Position numbers and translations under genes: made by a program. DNA of 64,000 nt from Moringa oleifera. Taxonomy: Eukaryota; Streptophyta; Magnoliopsida; Brassicales; Moringaceae. The stretch covers positions 134,001 through 198,000 of the forward strand of contig JAJFZO010000256.1 in the NCBI GenBank assembly GCA_021397835.1, in the 5' to 3' direction. The notes beneath the pieces are model-generated. The model was not told where the DNA came from. It ran no database searches and was given only the letters and a program-made list of their open reading frames with translations. Positions 13,569 to 24,885 of the stretch are shown here, one piece after another (position 1 is the stretch's first letter; every line of letters starts with the position of its first letter).

Positions 13569-16366
13569 ATGAAACCCAGTTGCAGGAGACTATTCCCCGA
13601 TTTTTGCGGCTGCCTTCTTCTGTTTCTTTCAATCTCTTCTTTACTTGTAAGCCTCACAGATACAGCAACAGCAACAACAGACGACCAAGATGAACCAAAA
13701 GCAATCGTATCAAGATTCCAGCAATACCTCCAAATCAACACAGCCCAGCCAGATCCTGATTACTATAAAGCAGCCCAATTCATTATCTCCCAAGTCGAAT
13801 CCCTTTCCCTCGAATCCCAGACCATTGAATTCGTCAAGGGCAAACCGCTGGTCCTTCTCAAGTGGCCTGGGTCCAACCCTAGTCTCCCTTCCATCCTCCT
13901 CTACTCTCACACCGACGTGGTCCCCGTCGAGCACGCCAAATGGGCACACCCTCCCTTCGATGCCCACCTCGATCACCGTGGTAATATCTATGCCAGAGGC
14001 TCCCAGGACATGAAATGCGTCGGCATGCAGTATCTTGAGGCAATCCGCAAGCTCAAGTCTTCCGGGTTCGAGCCTGTTCGATCTGTTTACTTATCTTTTG
14101 CTCCCGATGAAGAAATTGGTGGCCATGATGGAGCTGAGAAATTCGTACAATCCGATATCTTCAAGAACATGAATGTCGGAATCGTCCTTGATGAAGGTAA
14201 TTATTACGCATATACGGTGCACATATCCTTCCAGTTATCGTCTCAAATTAATTTTTACGTTGATGGTTATATGCTATTATTTTACAAATACTCGATGAAC
14301 TTGGACAACAGGGTTGGCTTCGCCAGATGAGAATTACAGGGTATTCTACGGAGAGAGGAGTGGTTGGTGGTTGGCGATTAAGGCTACAGGTGCTCCAGGT
14401 CATGGGGCAAAGCTCTATGACAACACTGCCATGGAGAATCTTCTGAAGAGCATTGAAAGCGTGAGGAGGTTCAGGGCCTCGCAGTTTGATTTGGTGAAGG
14501 CTGGTTTGAAGGCTGAAGGTGAAGTCATTTCCGTGAATATGGTCTTTCTAAAGGCTGGCACGCCTTCTCCAACTGTAAGTTCCCTTGAACTGTGCAACAT
14601 ATGTCCTTGGAATGGTTATGATTGCTTCATTTTGAATATTAGAACAAATTGAGTCAGTTATCATATATTGCTGAAGTTCATGACTTTCAGTCAAGTAGAA
14701 CTCCAGACAAGCTCCAATTTTCTTTTGGTTGCTGCTATACGATTTCCTTTATGATTTGGTTCTATATTCTGCTGCTGAGTCAATAAGTTCATATCAATTT
14801 TATGTTGATGTGGCTCTAACGTTTGGGACATTTCTACAGGGTTTTGTCATGAATTTGCAGCCTTCTGAAGCAGAAGCTGGTTTTGATATCCGAATCCCAC
14901 CAACTGCTGATGCAGAATCCTTGGAGAGACGTATAGCTGAGGAATGGGCACCTTTGGCACGGAACATGTCCTTTCAGGTAGTAAATTTCTCGCTGCAACA
15001 TAATTTTTGCAAACCATTGTTTGTTATGCACTAAGAATTGTTTCCTTGGTGAGTTCTGGGAATCTATGACAGAATAAATTCTGGAAACCAATCTAAAATT
15101 GAACTTTGATGGCTACATATGATTTGTTACTTTAGTGGGTTTGAACTTTTGTTGTTATATATCAACCTGAAAAGATTATTTTACGATTACTTAACCAGTC
15201 TTAAACCTTATTTCTTTCAAGGGAGATCAAGTAATAGAATCATGAAAAGTTGGGACTATCAGAATGGGGGAAGATTATCATATAGTTACTTTTCTAGCTT
15301 GCTAAAGATCCCAGTAGCTGCAATTGCTAGCCACTGCTATTTCGAAGACAAAAACTTGTAAGTATAAGAACAAGAAACACGTTGATGGGTGCAACTATTA
15401 AAGGGAATAAGAGGAGCTGCTACAATGGTTGGTAAACAATGTGAATCAGCAAATCAAAGATGTAATATGTGAGATAATTGATGACAGGGAGTTGGTCTGA
15501 TGTAATCTGAAAAACTATAGATTTTCTAAACTATACTCAGTTGATTTGACATAGTTGAGACTTTTTGAGTCTGTGAGACCGGCTTGCTATTTGTCTTACG
15601 TTTGCTTCTAGACCAACTTTTCATTCTCTTTTTCTGATCCTCGAGTTGTAGCTGAGCTGATGATACACTATTTTATTCAGAGGCTGAAATGAAGGGTGGA
15701 GTCTGAAGTAACGTTCTCTGGATCATTTTAATTTAGCCCATTATTCCTGAAAGACTTTAGAATGTTTTTCTTAGTCCCTTTAACTGATTACATTGGAAAC
15801 TTGGGCAGTTCAAGCAGAAGGGTCTTGTGCGTGATGATTCTGGGAGGCCATTTGTTACTGCAGCTGATAATTCTAATCCATGGTGGATGCTGTTAGAAGA
15901 GGCTATCAAGAGAGCTAACGGAAAGGTCACTAAGCCTGAGATCTTTCCTGCATCAACTGATGCTCGCTATTTTCGCAGAGTGGGCTTGCCTGCGTTTGGG
16001 TTCTCTCCTATGGCAAACACTCCCATTTTGCTTCATGACCATAATGAGGTGCTCTTTCTCTCCCTCTGTGTCTGAGTGTGTGTGAGTGTGTATGTACTGT
16101 GGATTGACTTATAATTTATAGCTTGAAATGCCTAGTTGAAACTAAAAGAAACTGAGAGTTCATGGATTTTCATGTTAGCAATGTTTTGAGGAACTGGGTT
16201 GTTGTAAATTCACGGGCATGACAGCTGATCTTACATTTCATCTTGTCTGCAGTTCCTAAACCAAGATGAGTACTTAAAAGGAATCGAAATCTATGAGTCG
16301 ATAATCAAGGCTTACTCTTCGTATATTCCACATACAAGAGATGCAGTTGCAAGAGATGAATTGTGA
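13569..16366 (+). CDS. Aminoacylase-1-like M20 peptidase (N-acyl-L-amino-acid amidohydrolase)
   Basis: Five exons (13569-14196, 14312-14574, 14840-14977, 15809-16048, 16253-16366) encode 460 residues. I chose the ATG at 13569 because it puts a signal peptide (FCGCLLLFLSISSLLVSL) near the N-terminus; an in-frame ATG at 13521 adds 16 residues. Family M20 hydrolyses N-acylated amino acids with two zinc ions. Metal and catalytic residues are visible in LLYSHTDVVP (His, Asp), RGSQDMKCVG (Asp), SFAPDEEIGGHDG (paired Glu), LDEGLASP and the late LHDHNEFLNQDEY (His). Known eukaryotic aminoacylases are of similar length. The Arabidopsis relative At4g38220 has been reported to interact with an aquaporin. 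The signal peptide points to the secretory pathway. Confidence 0.93.
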
Positions 16367-17030
16367 GGGATCAGCACGGTTTATCCTTTCTGTCTTCATT
16401 GTAACACAGTTGTAAGTTAGTAGATGCCCAGTGAGGTACTTCCTTGATGCCACCTGTCCTGCTTGAGAACCTTAATTTATCATGTCACATCCAGAACTTT
16501 GTGGAATGAACATGCATTTAGCACAGAAATGGTGCATATCTTCTACTTTTAGGTTGCCTTTGTTAGGTGGAATGAGATTAGATAAATCCCATGTCCATTT
16601 TTATTCCATTAAAGGAGGATAATTTTATTCCTTGATTCAGTGGATACAAATAAGATAAAAGTATAAAAAAACAATTAAGAAAAGTTTACAGAAAAAATTT
16701 AAATATCAATTCAATCTAATTCAAGTATATCTTATCCAATAATTCAATCTTATTTCGCAACTCTTATTTTATCCTTATCCTCAATTTCGGAGTCCTTTGT
16801 TTGAGGATTGATCTATGCTTCCACTGTGCATTCATTAAACAAGGAATCCATCATCTACCCCCACCAAGTCTTCGCTTTCCTTAAGAATAAAGAATTCATT
16901 TTGGCTGGCTCATTGTTTCTTGGCATTGGCTTCAGTCACCCCACCTCTTGCTTGGCCTCCATGAGTTTGACCTCTCATGGTTTCCTTCTTCCCCTGTTTC
17001 CTGAACTACAGCAACCGCAAAGTGTTACTG
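16367..17030. other. Convergent 3' spacer between aminoacylase and PPR genes
   Basis: Both flanking genes end here, so the region should be 3' UTRs. It is AT-rich around 16620-16750. No gene is supported; the plus-strand frame starting at 16808 has no family likeness and overlaps the PPR gene's 3' end. Confidence 0.6.
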
Positions 17031-18998
17031 CTACCAATAGTCTCCACATGAACAAATTCCATCTTCAAAATGATGATAGCGAATGGGATCTCTTATCACA
17101 ATAGAACGATCTTCTAGCTTCGAAGTCAATTTGGCAAATATGTGACAGTCCCCACAGATCCTAAGGTTCTTTCTGATTCTAATAGTTTTCTCCTTCGACA
17201 ACCTCATTATTGCAAAGGCAATCGCCAGTTTCTCACTGTGGTATCTCAATGAGTCCTCCATCTGCTCTCCCTCTAGATCTTGCAAAACAAAATTTGTGTC
17301 TGGAACATAACCCAGACCCACTAATCTATGGATCAACTGATCCAGCAGCTTATTAATATCATCTGTCTGTGGATGTGAATCGTCTCCCAAAATAAAAGCA
17401 TGAATCTGTTTATCCACCTCAACCCAGCTGCATCCCGGTTCTTTCTTCACTCCCCGGTTTCTCATGGTCCTCCGAACTTCTGCAACATTTTCCCATTTCT
17501 GAGAGTTTGCATATATGTTAGACAACAGTATATAGGTTCCCGCATCCCCAGGATCCAGATTTAAGACTTGTTTAGCAGCATAGACAGCTAGATCCATGTT
17601 CTTGTGGACCCTGCAGGCACCAAGCAAAGTTCTCCAAGTCACAGCATCAGGTTCACATTCCATTTCGTTTATGAGCCTAACTGCTTCATCAAGCTTCCCT
17701 GACCTTCCAAGAAGATCAATCATGCAACCGTAATGTTCCTTCCCTGGATCAATCCCATAAAGCTTCTTCATTGATCGGAAATAGTACCACCCATCTTCCA
17801 CAAGTCCTGCATGGCTGCAAGCAAAAAGAACCCCAAGAATTGTGATGTAGTTTGGTTTTGTACCAGAAGCTTTCATGGACTGGAACAACTTGAGAGCCTC
17901 TCGGCTGTACCCATTCTGTGCCAACCCTGTAATCATGGTGCTCCAAGAAATTACATCCTTCTCCACCATCCGACTGAATACGCAGTTAGCATCTTCGAAA
18001 CTACCACACTTGCAATACATATCCAAAAGCGCATTGTTAAGTATCAAATCTGTGTCAAACTTCCAGACATGAACATGGACTTGTCTCCCCAATTCTAATA
18101 AAGCCAAACCAGTACAAGCCCTCAGAACACTCGTTAACGTAGACTGGTCAGCAGAAAAACCAGCCCTCTTCATCCTCTTAAAAAGATCCATAGCTTGATC
18201 CCCGACACTGTTCTGAGCAAATCCACCAACAATAGAATTCCAGACTACCAAATCGCTGGTCACCATGTCATTGAAAACGCAAAGTGCATTCTGCAACTCA
18301 CCCGATTTGGAGTAAACATCAATGAGAGCACTCCTGACGAAAACGTCAGACTCCAGGCCCACTTTTATCATGTTACAATGAAGCATTCTCACATTGAGCA
18401 ACCCATCGCATGCTCTTAAAACCGAAGAGTAAGTGAACATGTTGGGTCTGATGCCTTCTCTACGCATCAAAACTAAGAACTCCAAAGCCTTGCGATTGAT
18501 CTTGGCATTAGAGTATGCAGAAATCATTGTTGTCCAGGAAACAACGTTCCTCTCAGGCATTTGGTCGAACAAAGCCTGCGCTTCGTCTAACAAGTTAAAT
18601 TTCACGTACATGTTGATGAGAATGTTTATCAAGAAGGTCTTAGGCTGGTGACCATGAGAGAATACGTGCTCGTGTATGAGCTTGCCCTCATCTATGGCTC
18701 GGCGAGACAAGCAGCACTTGATGAGCTCGGAGTAAGTGATTGAGTCAGCCCAGATGCGGTGCCTTTGCATAGCTTCCATGGCCTGCATAGCTCCAGGCAG
18801 ATCTCTTTGGTAGCAACAGCGGGTGAAATCATGGAGAAGAGATGGTGGGTATGTGACAATATTGCGGGGCCCAATGGCTGTGGCTGTGGGTATGACGGAG
18901 TAGCAAGAACGTGACAGTGAAGGTGACAGTGGAGGACACTTCATCGTTGAAATGACCTCTTTCATTTGCTGAGCGCAGTGCTTCTTTTTCAGCAACAT
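17031..18998 (-). CDS. DYW-type pentatricopeptide-repeat protein, REME1-like mitochondrial RNA editing factor
   Basis: A single intronless frame of 655 residues, as is usual for PLS-class PPR genes. After an N-terminal segment likely to act as a targeting peptide, PLS repeats run from about residue 60, for example NILINMYVKFNLLDEAQALF, then VVSWTTMISAYSNAKINRKA and SALIDVYSKSGELQNALCVF. E/E+ motifs follow, with a PG box in GVKKEPGCSWVEVDKQIHAF. The C-terminal DYW domain shows the deaminase-like signature HSEK...CGDCH and ends ICSCGDYW. DYW proteins bind one site in an organellar transcript and direct C-to-U editing. Overall order and wording match Arabidopsis At2g03880 (REME1, needed for mitochondrial nad2 editing). 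The RNA target here is inferred, not shown. Confidence 0.93.
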   Translation of the reverse strand: MLLKKKHCAQQMKEVISTMKCPPLSPSLSRSCYSVIPTATAIGPRNIVTYPPSLLHDFTRCCYQRDLPGAMQAMEAMQRHRIWADSITYSELIKCCLSRRAIDEGKLIHEHVFSHGHQPKTFLINILINMYVKFNLLDEAQALFDQMPERNVVSWTTMISAYSNAKINRKALEFLVLMRREGIRPNMFTYSSVLRACDGLLNVRMLHCNMIKVGLESDVFVRSALIDVYSKSGELQNALCVFNDMVTSDLVVWNSIVGGFAQNSVGDQAMDLFKRMKRAGFSADQSTLTSVLRACTGLALLELGRQVHVHVWKFDTDLILNNALLDMYCKCGSFEDANCVFSRMVEKDVISWSTMITGLAQNGYSREALKLFQSMKASGTKPNYITILGVLFACSHAGLVEDGWYYFRSMKKLYGIDPGKEHYGCMIDLLGRSGKLDEAVRLINEMECEPDAVTWRTLLGACRVHKNMDLAVYAAKQVLNLDPGDAGTYILLSNIYANSQKWENVAEVRRTMRNRGVKKEPGCSWVEVDKQIHAFILGDDSHPQTDDINKLLDQLIHRLVGLGYVPDTNFVLQDLEGEQMEDSLRYHSEKLAIAFAIMRLSKEKTIRIRKNLRICGDCHIFAKLTSKLEDRSIVIRDPIRYHHFEDGICSCGDYW

Positions 18999-19660
18999 GA
19001 ATGAAAGAATTCATGGTTGAACTCAGGTTAGCTTTGCCATGATGCCGAAGCTACGGACTCGGTTTCAGAGACGGCATTCTTCGCAGGTGTTCATCATAGG
19101 AATTTCAAAAAGATTAAAAAAACTCCAGAGAGAGACAGGGGAAAAAGGACAGAGAAGGCCCGCAGATCTTAGTAATCTGTGTTGTAGAAGAAGGCCCGGT
19201 GGGCTGAGAAGAGCCAGGCCCGTAAAAGAGGAGCCCGAATTATAAGGGAAAAACAACAAAAACAAAAGAAAAATTAAAAACAAAAACAAAAGGTCTAAAT
19301 CGCATTTTCTCCTTGTTCACGCATTTGCTGCAGTTTTTCTTCTTTCTTCTTCTTTTTTTTTGGTGTTTACGACAGCATCATGTGTTGTCGAATTTATAAT
19401 TTACTGACAGTACATGTTAGTAAGCTGTTATAGCTTCTCAATTGATTGGCGGTTAACACAACTCAAACGAAAGTCGGGAGCTTTTTCGTTTGATGGTGAG
19501 AATCAAATCAAAACCAGGAGCTTGTGCCGTGGTTGTGATGCCTAATTGCTGGTACTGTTATTGGTGCTAATACTAATTCTAGCATTAGCGTGCTAGAGAG
19601 AGAGAGAGAGAGAGAGGGGAATAGATATTGATTTTTTGGCATTAAATAGCAATCTTTGAG
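18999..19660. promoter_or_regulatory. Divergent promoter region with GGCCCG/TGGGCT elements
   Basis: This spacer separates the REME1-like gene (-) from the coiled-coil gene (+). Four GGCCCG or AGCCCG boxes and one TGGGCT lie within 19157-19238. Such site II (TGGGCY) motifs are known from plant promoters of genes for ribosomal and organellar proteins. A GA microsatellite sits at 19595-19616, about 45 bp before the plus-strand start codon. Confidence 0.55.
19595..19616. repeat. GA dinucleotide microsatellite in a 5' leader or promoter
   Basis: About eleven GA units lie just upstream of the start codon of the coiled-coil gene. GA/CT tracts near starts are frequent in plant promoters and can bind BBR/BPC GAGA-type factors; binding here is only inferred. 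Confidence 0.85.
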
Positions 19661-21361
19661 ATGTCGCTGCGCATAAAAGCTGTGGTGGACAAGTTCGTGC
19701 AGGAGCTGAAAGAGGCGTTGGATGCCGACATCCAGGACAGGATCATGAAGGAGCGCGAGATGCAGAGCTACATAGAGGAGCGCGAGCGTGAAGTCGCCGA
19801 GCGGGAAGCCGCCTGGAAAGCCGAGCTCTCACGCCGCGAGGTTCCCTTCCCTTTATTTCCTCTTCCTTCATTATCTTCTTTCTCCTCGTATTTCCATGCA
19901 ATATTTACTTTCTAATTGAGGCCCTAACTAGCATCTAACTAGCATCTTAATTGGTATTCGTAAAGTATGACTTTCTTTCTTGAATTCTTGTCTTTAACTC
20001 TCATTTCTAGCCAAATTCGCTCGTGGTGTTTTTACATTGCTTATCTGAGTGGTTTCATTGTTTCTCATTTCTCATTGTCCACCACTTAAGTTCCACGTAA
20101 CAAAAGAGACAAACCCATCATAGGTTTTAACAAAAGGCATCTGGACTCGTTTAGCCAGGAGCTTGCCTGAATCTCGACGAGTGAAATCCTTCCTCATCCA
20201 TGAGCATATGCTCCCGGCAGTAAATATGCATGACCTTTTGCATTTGTCGACTTAATTGGTTTTGGCTGTCCCACTTCATTGTTATCCTATTTCTTTTCTT
20301 TTTGCTTTTATGATCTGTGATCTTGCTTCATAATATTGATGATTTGGCATCTTCACGTGAGCTAGTCTCTTTCAGTTCTAGTTGTTTTTGCTAATGGGCA
20401 TAAGCTGGAAATGGATCCCTGTTTTGGCTCATAAGAGGATTTCAACGGCAACATTAAGTCAAAAGTTATCTTTATGAAGTACTTCCTCTCCTCTGGCATA
20501 AGGGTCTCATCAATGGTTGATTTAATAGTAAACATGATGATTCATTGTATTGCCACAATATATGTTCTGTTTGCTTGGGCTTCCACCTGAACAACTAGCA
20601 GGAAATGGGCCAAGCTTGCCTAGGCATTCAGGTCTCCGTATCCTTTTATATTGAAACAATGAATTGTCTTGCCCCATGGACTTAATGTCTGCTTCTTCGG
20701 CTTATGCTGAAAGATGTTTGCCAGATTCTGCCATGTCATTCTTAGGGCTGTCAAGATTTGAATGCCAAAGGTTTGAAAAGGAAACCTAAATGTTTGTTAC
20801 TTCAAGTATTGTCTGTGTGACCATTTCCCCGCTGTCTGCTTTGGAAATATTCTTCTTTGATTACATTTGTTTTAGTAGGGATTGTTTTTTAGGCCACTTC
20901 CACTGATACTTTTGCTGTCATAGTGAAATGTTTATCCTGAAAGAAAGAAATGGAAACTTGCTAGACTACAATATTTGGTAGCATGTTTTAACACTTGTGC
21001 TAGCAACTGTCTGGTGAATTTCAAATGTTTTTAGAATTAGTGCTTCTTTTAAGTAAACATTGATGCATGCTAGACTATGGATATGGAGTTTGAACTTTGC
21101 TCAGTGAGCAGAACAATTGCATATTTAATAATGATGATGCAGGAGGTTTTTCTATTTAATTTTCTCAAAAGTTGATTTATCATTCAGGCAGAGATTGCTC
21201 GACAAGAAGCAAGACTAAAAATGGAGAAAGAAAACCTTGAGAAGGAGAAAAGTGTCCTAATGGGAACTGCATCAAACCAGGATAACCAAGACGGAGCTCT
21301 TGAAATCACTGTCAGTGGTGAAAAGTATCGATGCCTTAGGTTTTCAAAAGCAAAGAAATGA
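19661..21361 (+). CDS. Small uncharacterised coiled-coil protein, 117 residues
   Basis: Two exons (19661-19840 and 21188-21361) flank a 1.3-kb GT-AG intron and join in frame at SRRE|AEIARQEARL. The product begins MSLRIKAVVDKFVQELKEAL. Residues of roughly 20-80 are a highly charged heptad-like helix (RIMKEREMQSYIEEREREVA, then REAAWKAELSRREAEIARQE) likely to form a coiled coil. The tail ALEITVSGEKYRCLRFSKAKK is short and basic. No signal peptide or membrane segment is present. I do not recognise a named family. The divergent neighbour is the REME1-like gene. Confidence 0.75.
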
Positions 21362-22223
21362 CGAGGCTTTTCAAGAAAGTTCATGAAAAATAAGAGCCAG
21401 GGAAGTTTCATAATTTATTTGATGTACTGGGTTAACTTGCCTCAATCACTTTGCCCTCTAGGAACTTCATTTAGGTGCATTGGTCATACATCAGAAAAGA
21501 AGAAAGAAAGAAAAACTATGTACATGTAGAAAAGCATTGCATTGCAATGTGAACTGATAATGCCTCTGGTGTACAATTTGGTTTAGTGATTAATGAAGGA
21601 TTTGTTGTGATGAATTATTTTGCCGAATGAGGATTTCTTTGAATTAAATGAATGATGTTGCTCCCCCATAACCTGTGTTTGTGGTGAGTGAGCTACTGCA
21701 GAACAAATTGTTACAATTCAATCTTTTGCTCAAAGAACATGTAGGAAAGCTTATGTTGTTTGGTTTACTGAAAAAGCAAAGACATATATGCCAATATGGA
21801 GATAAGGGAGGTTCTAAATTTTAGTCATTTGTTCTTTTAGGAGGTATGCGGCCTTGCTATCCAAATAAAGATCCTAGGGATCCTTCTTTTCTCAAGCATT
21901 TGCAGATCCAGAAGCATAAATGAAGGAGGAAAGACAGCCTGATTCCTTAATATTATGACTGGATGGTGGTAACTTGTGTGAATCAGATGGTTAATAACTA
22001 CTGAGGTAGTGGGGAGGAGGGAGTTGAACTGACAGTTGTGGACTCAAGACCAAAAGCCTGCCTTTGCAATCACCTCTTACAAATTTAAATTAATTCTATA
22101 ACTCCAAAACTTATCTCTTTAAGTGTAGAAGAAGAAAAACTAAAGCAAAAAATATAAAAACTTACTCTTGCAACTGCTAGTTGGAAGAACACTGAAAGGG
22201 AAAGTAACAAATACACCAGAAAC
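21362..22223. other. Spacer between coiled-coil and polygalacturonase genes
   Basis: No gene supported. It holds the 3' UTR of the coiled-coil gene and the promoter of the polygalacturonase, both on the plus strand. Confidence 0.6.
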
Positions 22224-24348
22224 ATGGGCCTTCCCATTCACATGAAGCTGTTCTTTGTGTTCTCCAATTTTTGTTATAATGGTATCATTGTCAGAGGAGC
22301 AGGGACAGTGGGCTCAAGGGCAGAACCATTTGAAGCACAGGGAACAAAGCCATCATATCACAAGGAAAGGAGCTCTGTTTTAGTTAATGTCAAGAGCTTT
22401 GGCGCTCGAGCAGATGGCCGAACTGATGATAGCAATGTTTGTTCCTCTCTCTCTCTCTCTCTGTGCCTCTTTCATAAGTTGAACCAAACAGTAGCTTCAT
22501 GGTTTAGAATTCTCAGAATGACTTAGAAAAGTTGGCTTCTGGGTTAGCAAACTAGCATTTCGGGACATGGAATACTGACTCTGTGCTCTTTGGGTCTCTC
22601 CAGCCATGAAAGTGCCATTAGCTCCTTATTTTTATCCTTGAACCACCTTAGGTGAACTTTTGAGGTTTGAAATCACAAAGTTAAGCTCATGAAATTTGCT
22701 ATAAATTGCCTCTCTTAATCTCCAAATTTGAAGTGACATCGCAGTTTCTATTCTCCCTTCACTGGAGATTAGCTGTAGGCTTTCAACCCTAGTTTGCAGC
22801 CCATACTCTTTCAACGATCATTTTCTGATCATACAACTAACACCTTTCTTTTAGGCCTTCATAACAGCATGGAACAAGGCATGTCAGGCTGCAGGTACAG
22901 TAAATATTCTAATTCCAAAAGGGACATACTTGATTGGCCCTGTTAGATTTGCAGGCCCCTGCAAAAATGTCTCAAATATAACTGTTCGACTGAAGGTAAG
23001 ATCCGTCTTGTCCAGCATGTTTTCCTTTTACAATCATGTGTTTTCTTGACGATACTCCTTCTCTGATGAGCAACTTGGGACATGAACTTGCAGGGTTATT
23101 TGAAGGCATTACCTGATTTATCCAAATATGAATTTGGCACTGGTTGGGTTGAATTTGGATGGGTGGATGGACTGACCTTGACTGGTGGTGGTACCTTTGA
23201 TGGCCAGGGTACCCAAGCATGGCCATACAATAGGTGTCTCACTGACTTCAACTGCAAACTTCTACCCACTGTATGTTCCTTCTTCCTTCAAACATTTTAT
23301 TCTTTTAGCTTCTTATATTTCCCTATCCTCTTCATTAGCAAGAGCTCCTCATGCTGCTGCACCAGGGGCCAGTAAATTGCTAAGGATTATGCCAAAAGCT
23401 AATGAGAAATTATTTTGCTCTTTCAGAACATGAAATTTGTGGCAATGAATAGGACAATTATACGAGGCATAACTTCACTGAATAGCAAGTTCTTTCACAT
23501 AGCCCTTGTTGAATGCAATAACTTCAAAGGTAGTAAACTTAAGATTTCTGCCCCAGCCAATAGTCCCAATACTGATGGTATTCATATCCAAAGAAGCTCT
23601 GGTGTGTATTTTTCACAATCACACATTGGTACTGGTGATGATTGCATCTCCATAGGACAAGGTAATTCTCAGGTGACAGTGACAAGCATCAGTTGTGGAC
23701 CAGGGCATGGCATCAGGTAATCTTAGCTTTGTCCTTGTTGGTGGTCTGCCCTTTCTGTTTTCTCAGAACAAGTGTAACAAAACAGGCTATGTCTACATTT
23801 TGCAGTGTAGGGAGTTTGGGAAGATACCCTAATGAGAGAGATGTAAGTGGATTGGTTGTCAGAGATTGCATTATGACAGGGACCACCAATGGTATTAGGA
23901 TTAAGACATGGGCTAACTCACCAGGTAGCAGTGCAGCCACCAATATGACTTTTGAGAACATTGTCATGGACAATGTGACAAATCCAATTGTAATTGATCA
24001 ATCATATTGTCCATTCAGTTCTTGCCCTGCCCAGGTAACCCAATACTCACCTATCCACCTCTATCTGGTAGCTATTACATGGTAGATACTGATACACGTC
24101 CTGCCAAAAACTTAATGCAGGCACCATCTGCAGTGAAGCTAAGCGATATACATTTTAGAAACATAAGAGGGACCTCTTCGTCTGCTGTTGCAGTTGCTCT
24201 GGAATGTAGCAGAGGGGTGCCATGCCAGAATGTGTACCTTGAGAATGTTCACCTACAATTGTCATCAGGGGACAAGCTTCCAACTTCCTCATGTAAAAAT
24301 GTTAGAGCCAAATACATAGGCACGCAGATCCCACCGCCATGCGCTTAG
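22224..24348 (+). CDS. Polygalacturonase, glycoside hydrolase family 28
   Basis: Six exons (22224-22436, 22855-22995, 23094-23270, 23427-23716, 23806-24034, 24121-24348) encode 425 residues. It hydrolyses alpha-1,4 galacturonan in pectin, normally in the wall. A hydrophobic N-terminus (MKLFFVFSNFCYNGIIV) suits a signal peptide. The domain opens VNVKSFGARADGRTDDSNAF. The four GH28 motifs are all intact: SPNTDGIHI (catalytic Asp), TGDDCISIG (two catalytic Asp), CGPGHGISVG (His) and GIRIKTW (Arg, Lys). The C-terminal part is a parallel beta-helix with SFGS-like coils, ending YIGTQIPPPCA. Endo or exo action cannot be told from sequence. A CT repeat lies at the start of intron 1. Confidence 0.93.
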
Positions 24349-24885
24349 CTCCTATCTCTTGGCTAGATTTTAACTTTACAAGAGACGAAGTGATAAAATT
24401 ACTCTGTTTTGTTCATGCAAGTCAGGAGTTTTTATGCTTTTCATTGTATTGAAGTCACCAAACACATGCAATCTCTTTCAAGTACTTGTTTCCACAATGA
24501 CCGTCTCCCATTGTTGAAAGTTTCCTGGAAATGATTTGTAGAAATTGTTGACGAAACTCCAAGAAAGAAAAGAGATTTCCATTTCCTGATAAGGTGACAG
24601 TAACATTATACGGACTGTGTTCCATTTCTAAAGGCCTATTTGGGGTAGGCCACTTCTGCTTGCATAACGTTTTTTTTTTTTAAAGAATACACTCTCAATA
24701 AAAGATAGCAAGAAAGAAAAAGAAAGTGCAAAAATGATTGTCTATTTATAGTCGGCAAGACATAGCCTTAACTATCAGTCCGGCCACCTCTTCTCGTCTC
24801 GTTTTGCTCTTGCACTTAACCGCACAAATAGAAAAAGAAAGGGAAAAGAAAAGAAAGGAAAAGAAGAGAAAAGAAAACAAGAACT
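24349..24885. other. Spacer between polygalacturonase and DUF89 genes
   Basis: No gene supported. A purine-rich stretch (gaaaagaaaagaaagg-like) at 24828-24882 directly precedes the DUF89 start codon and is probably its 5' leader. Confidence 0.55.

Noticed and set aside
13710..13976. Minus-strand open frame of 88 codons
   Set aside because: Antisense to aminoacylase exon 1, which carries metal-binding motifs.
17811..18651. Several plus-strand open frames
   Set aside because: Shadows of the long intronless PPR gene on the other strand.
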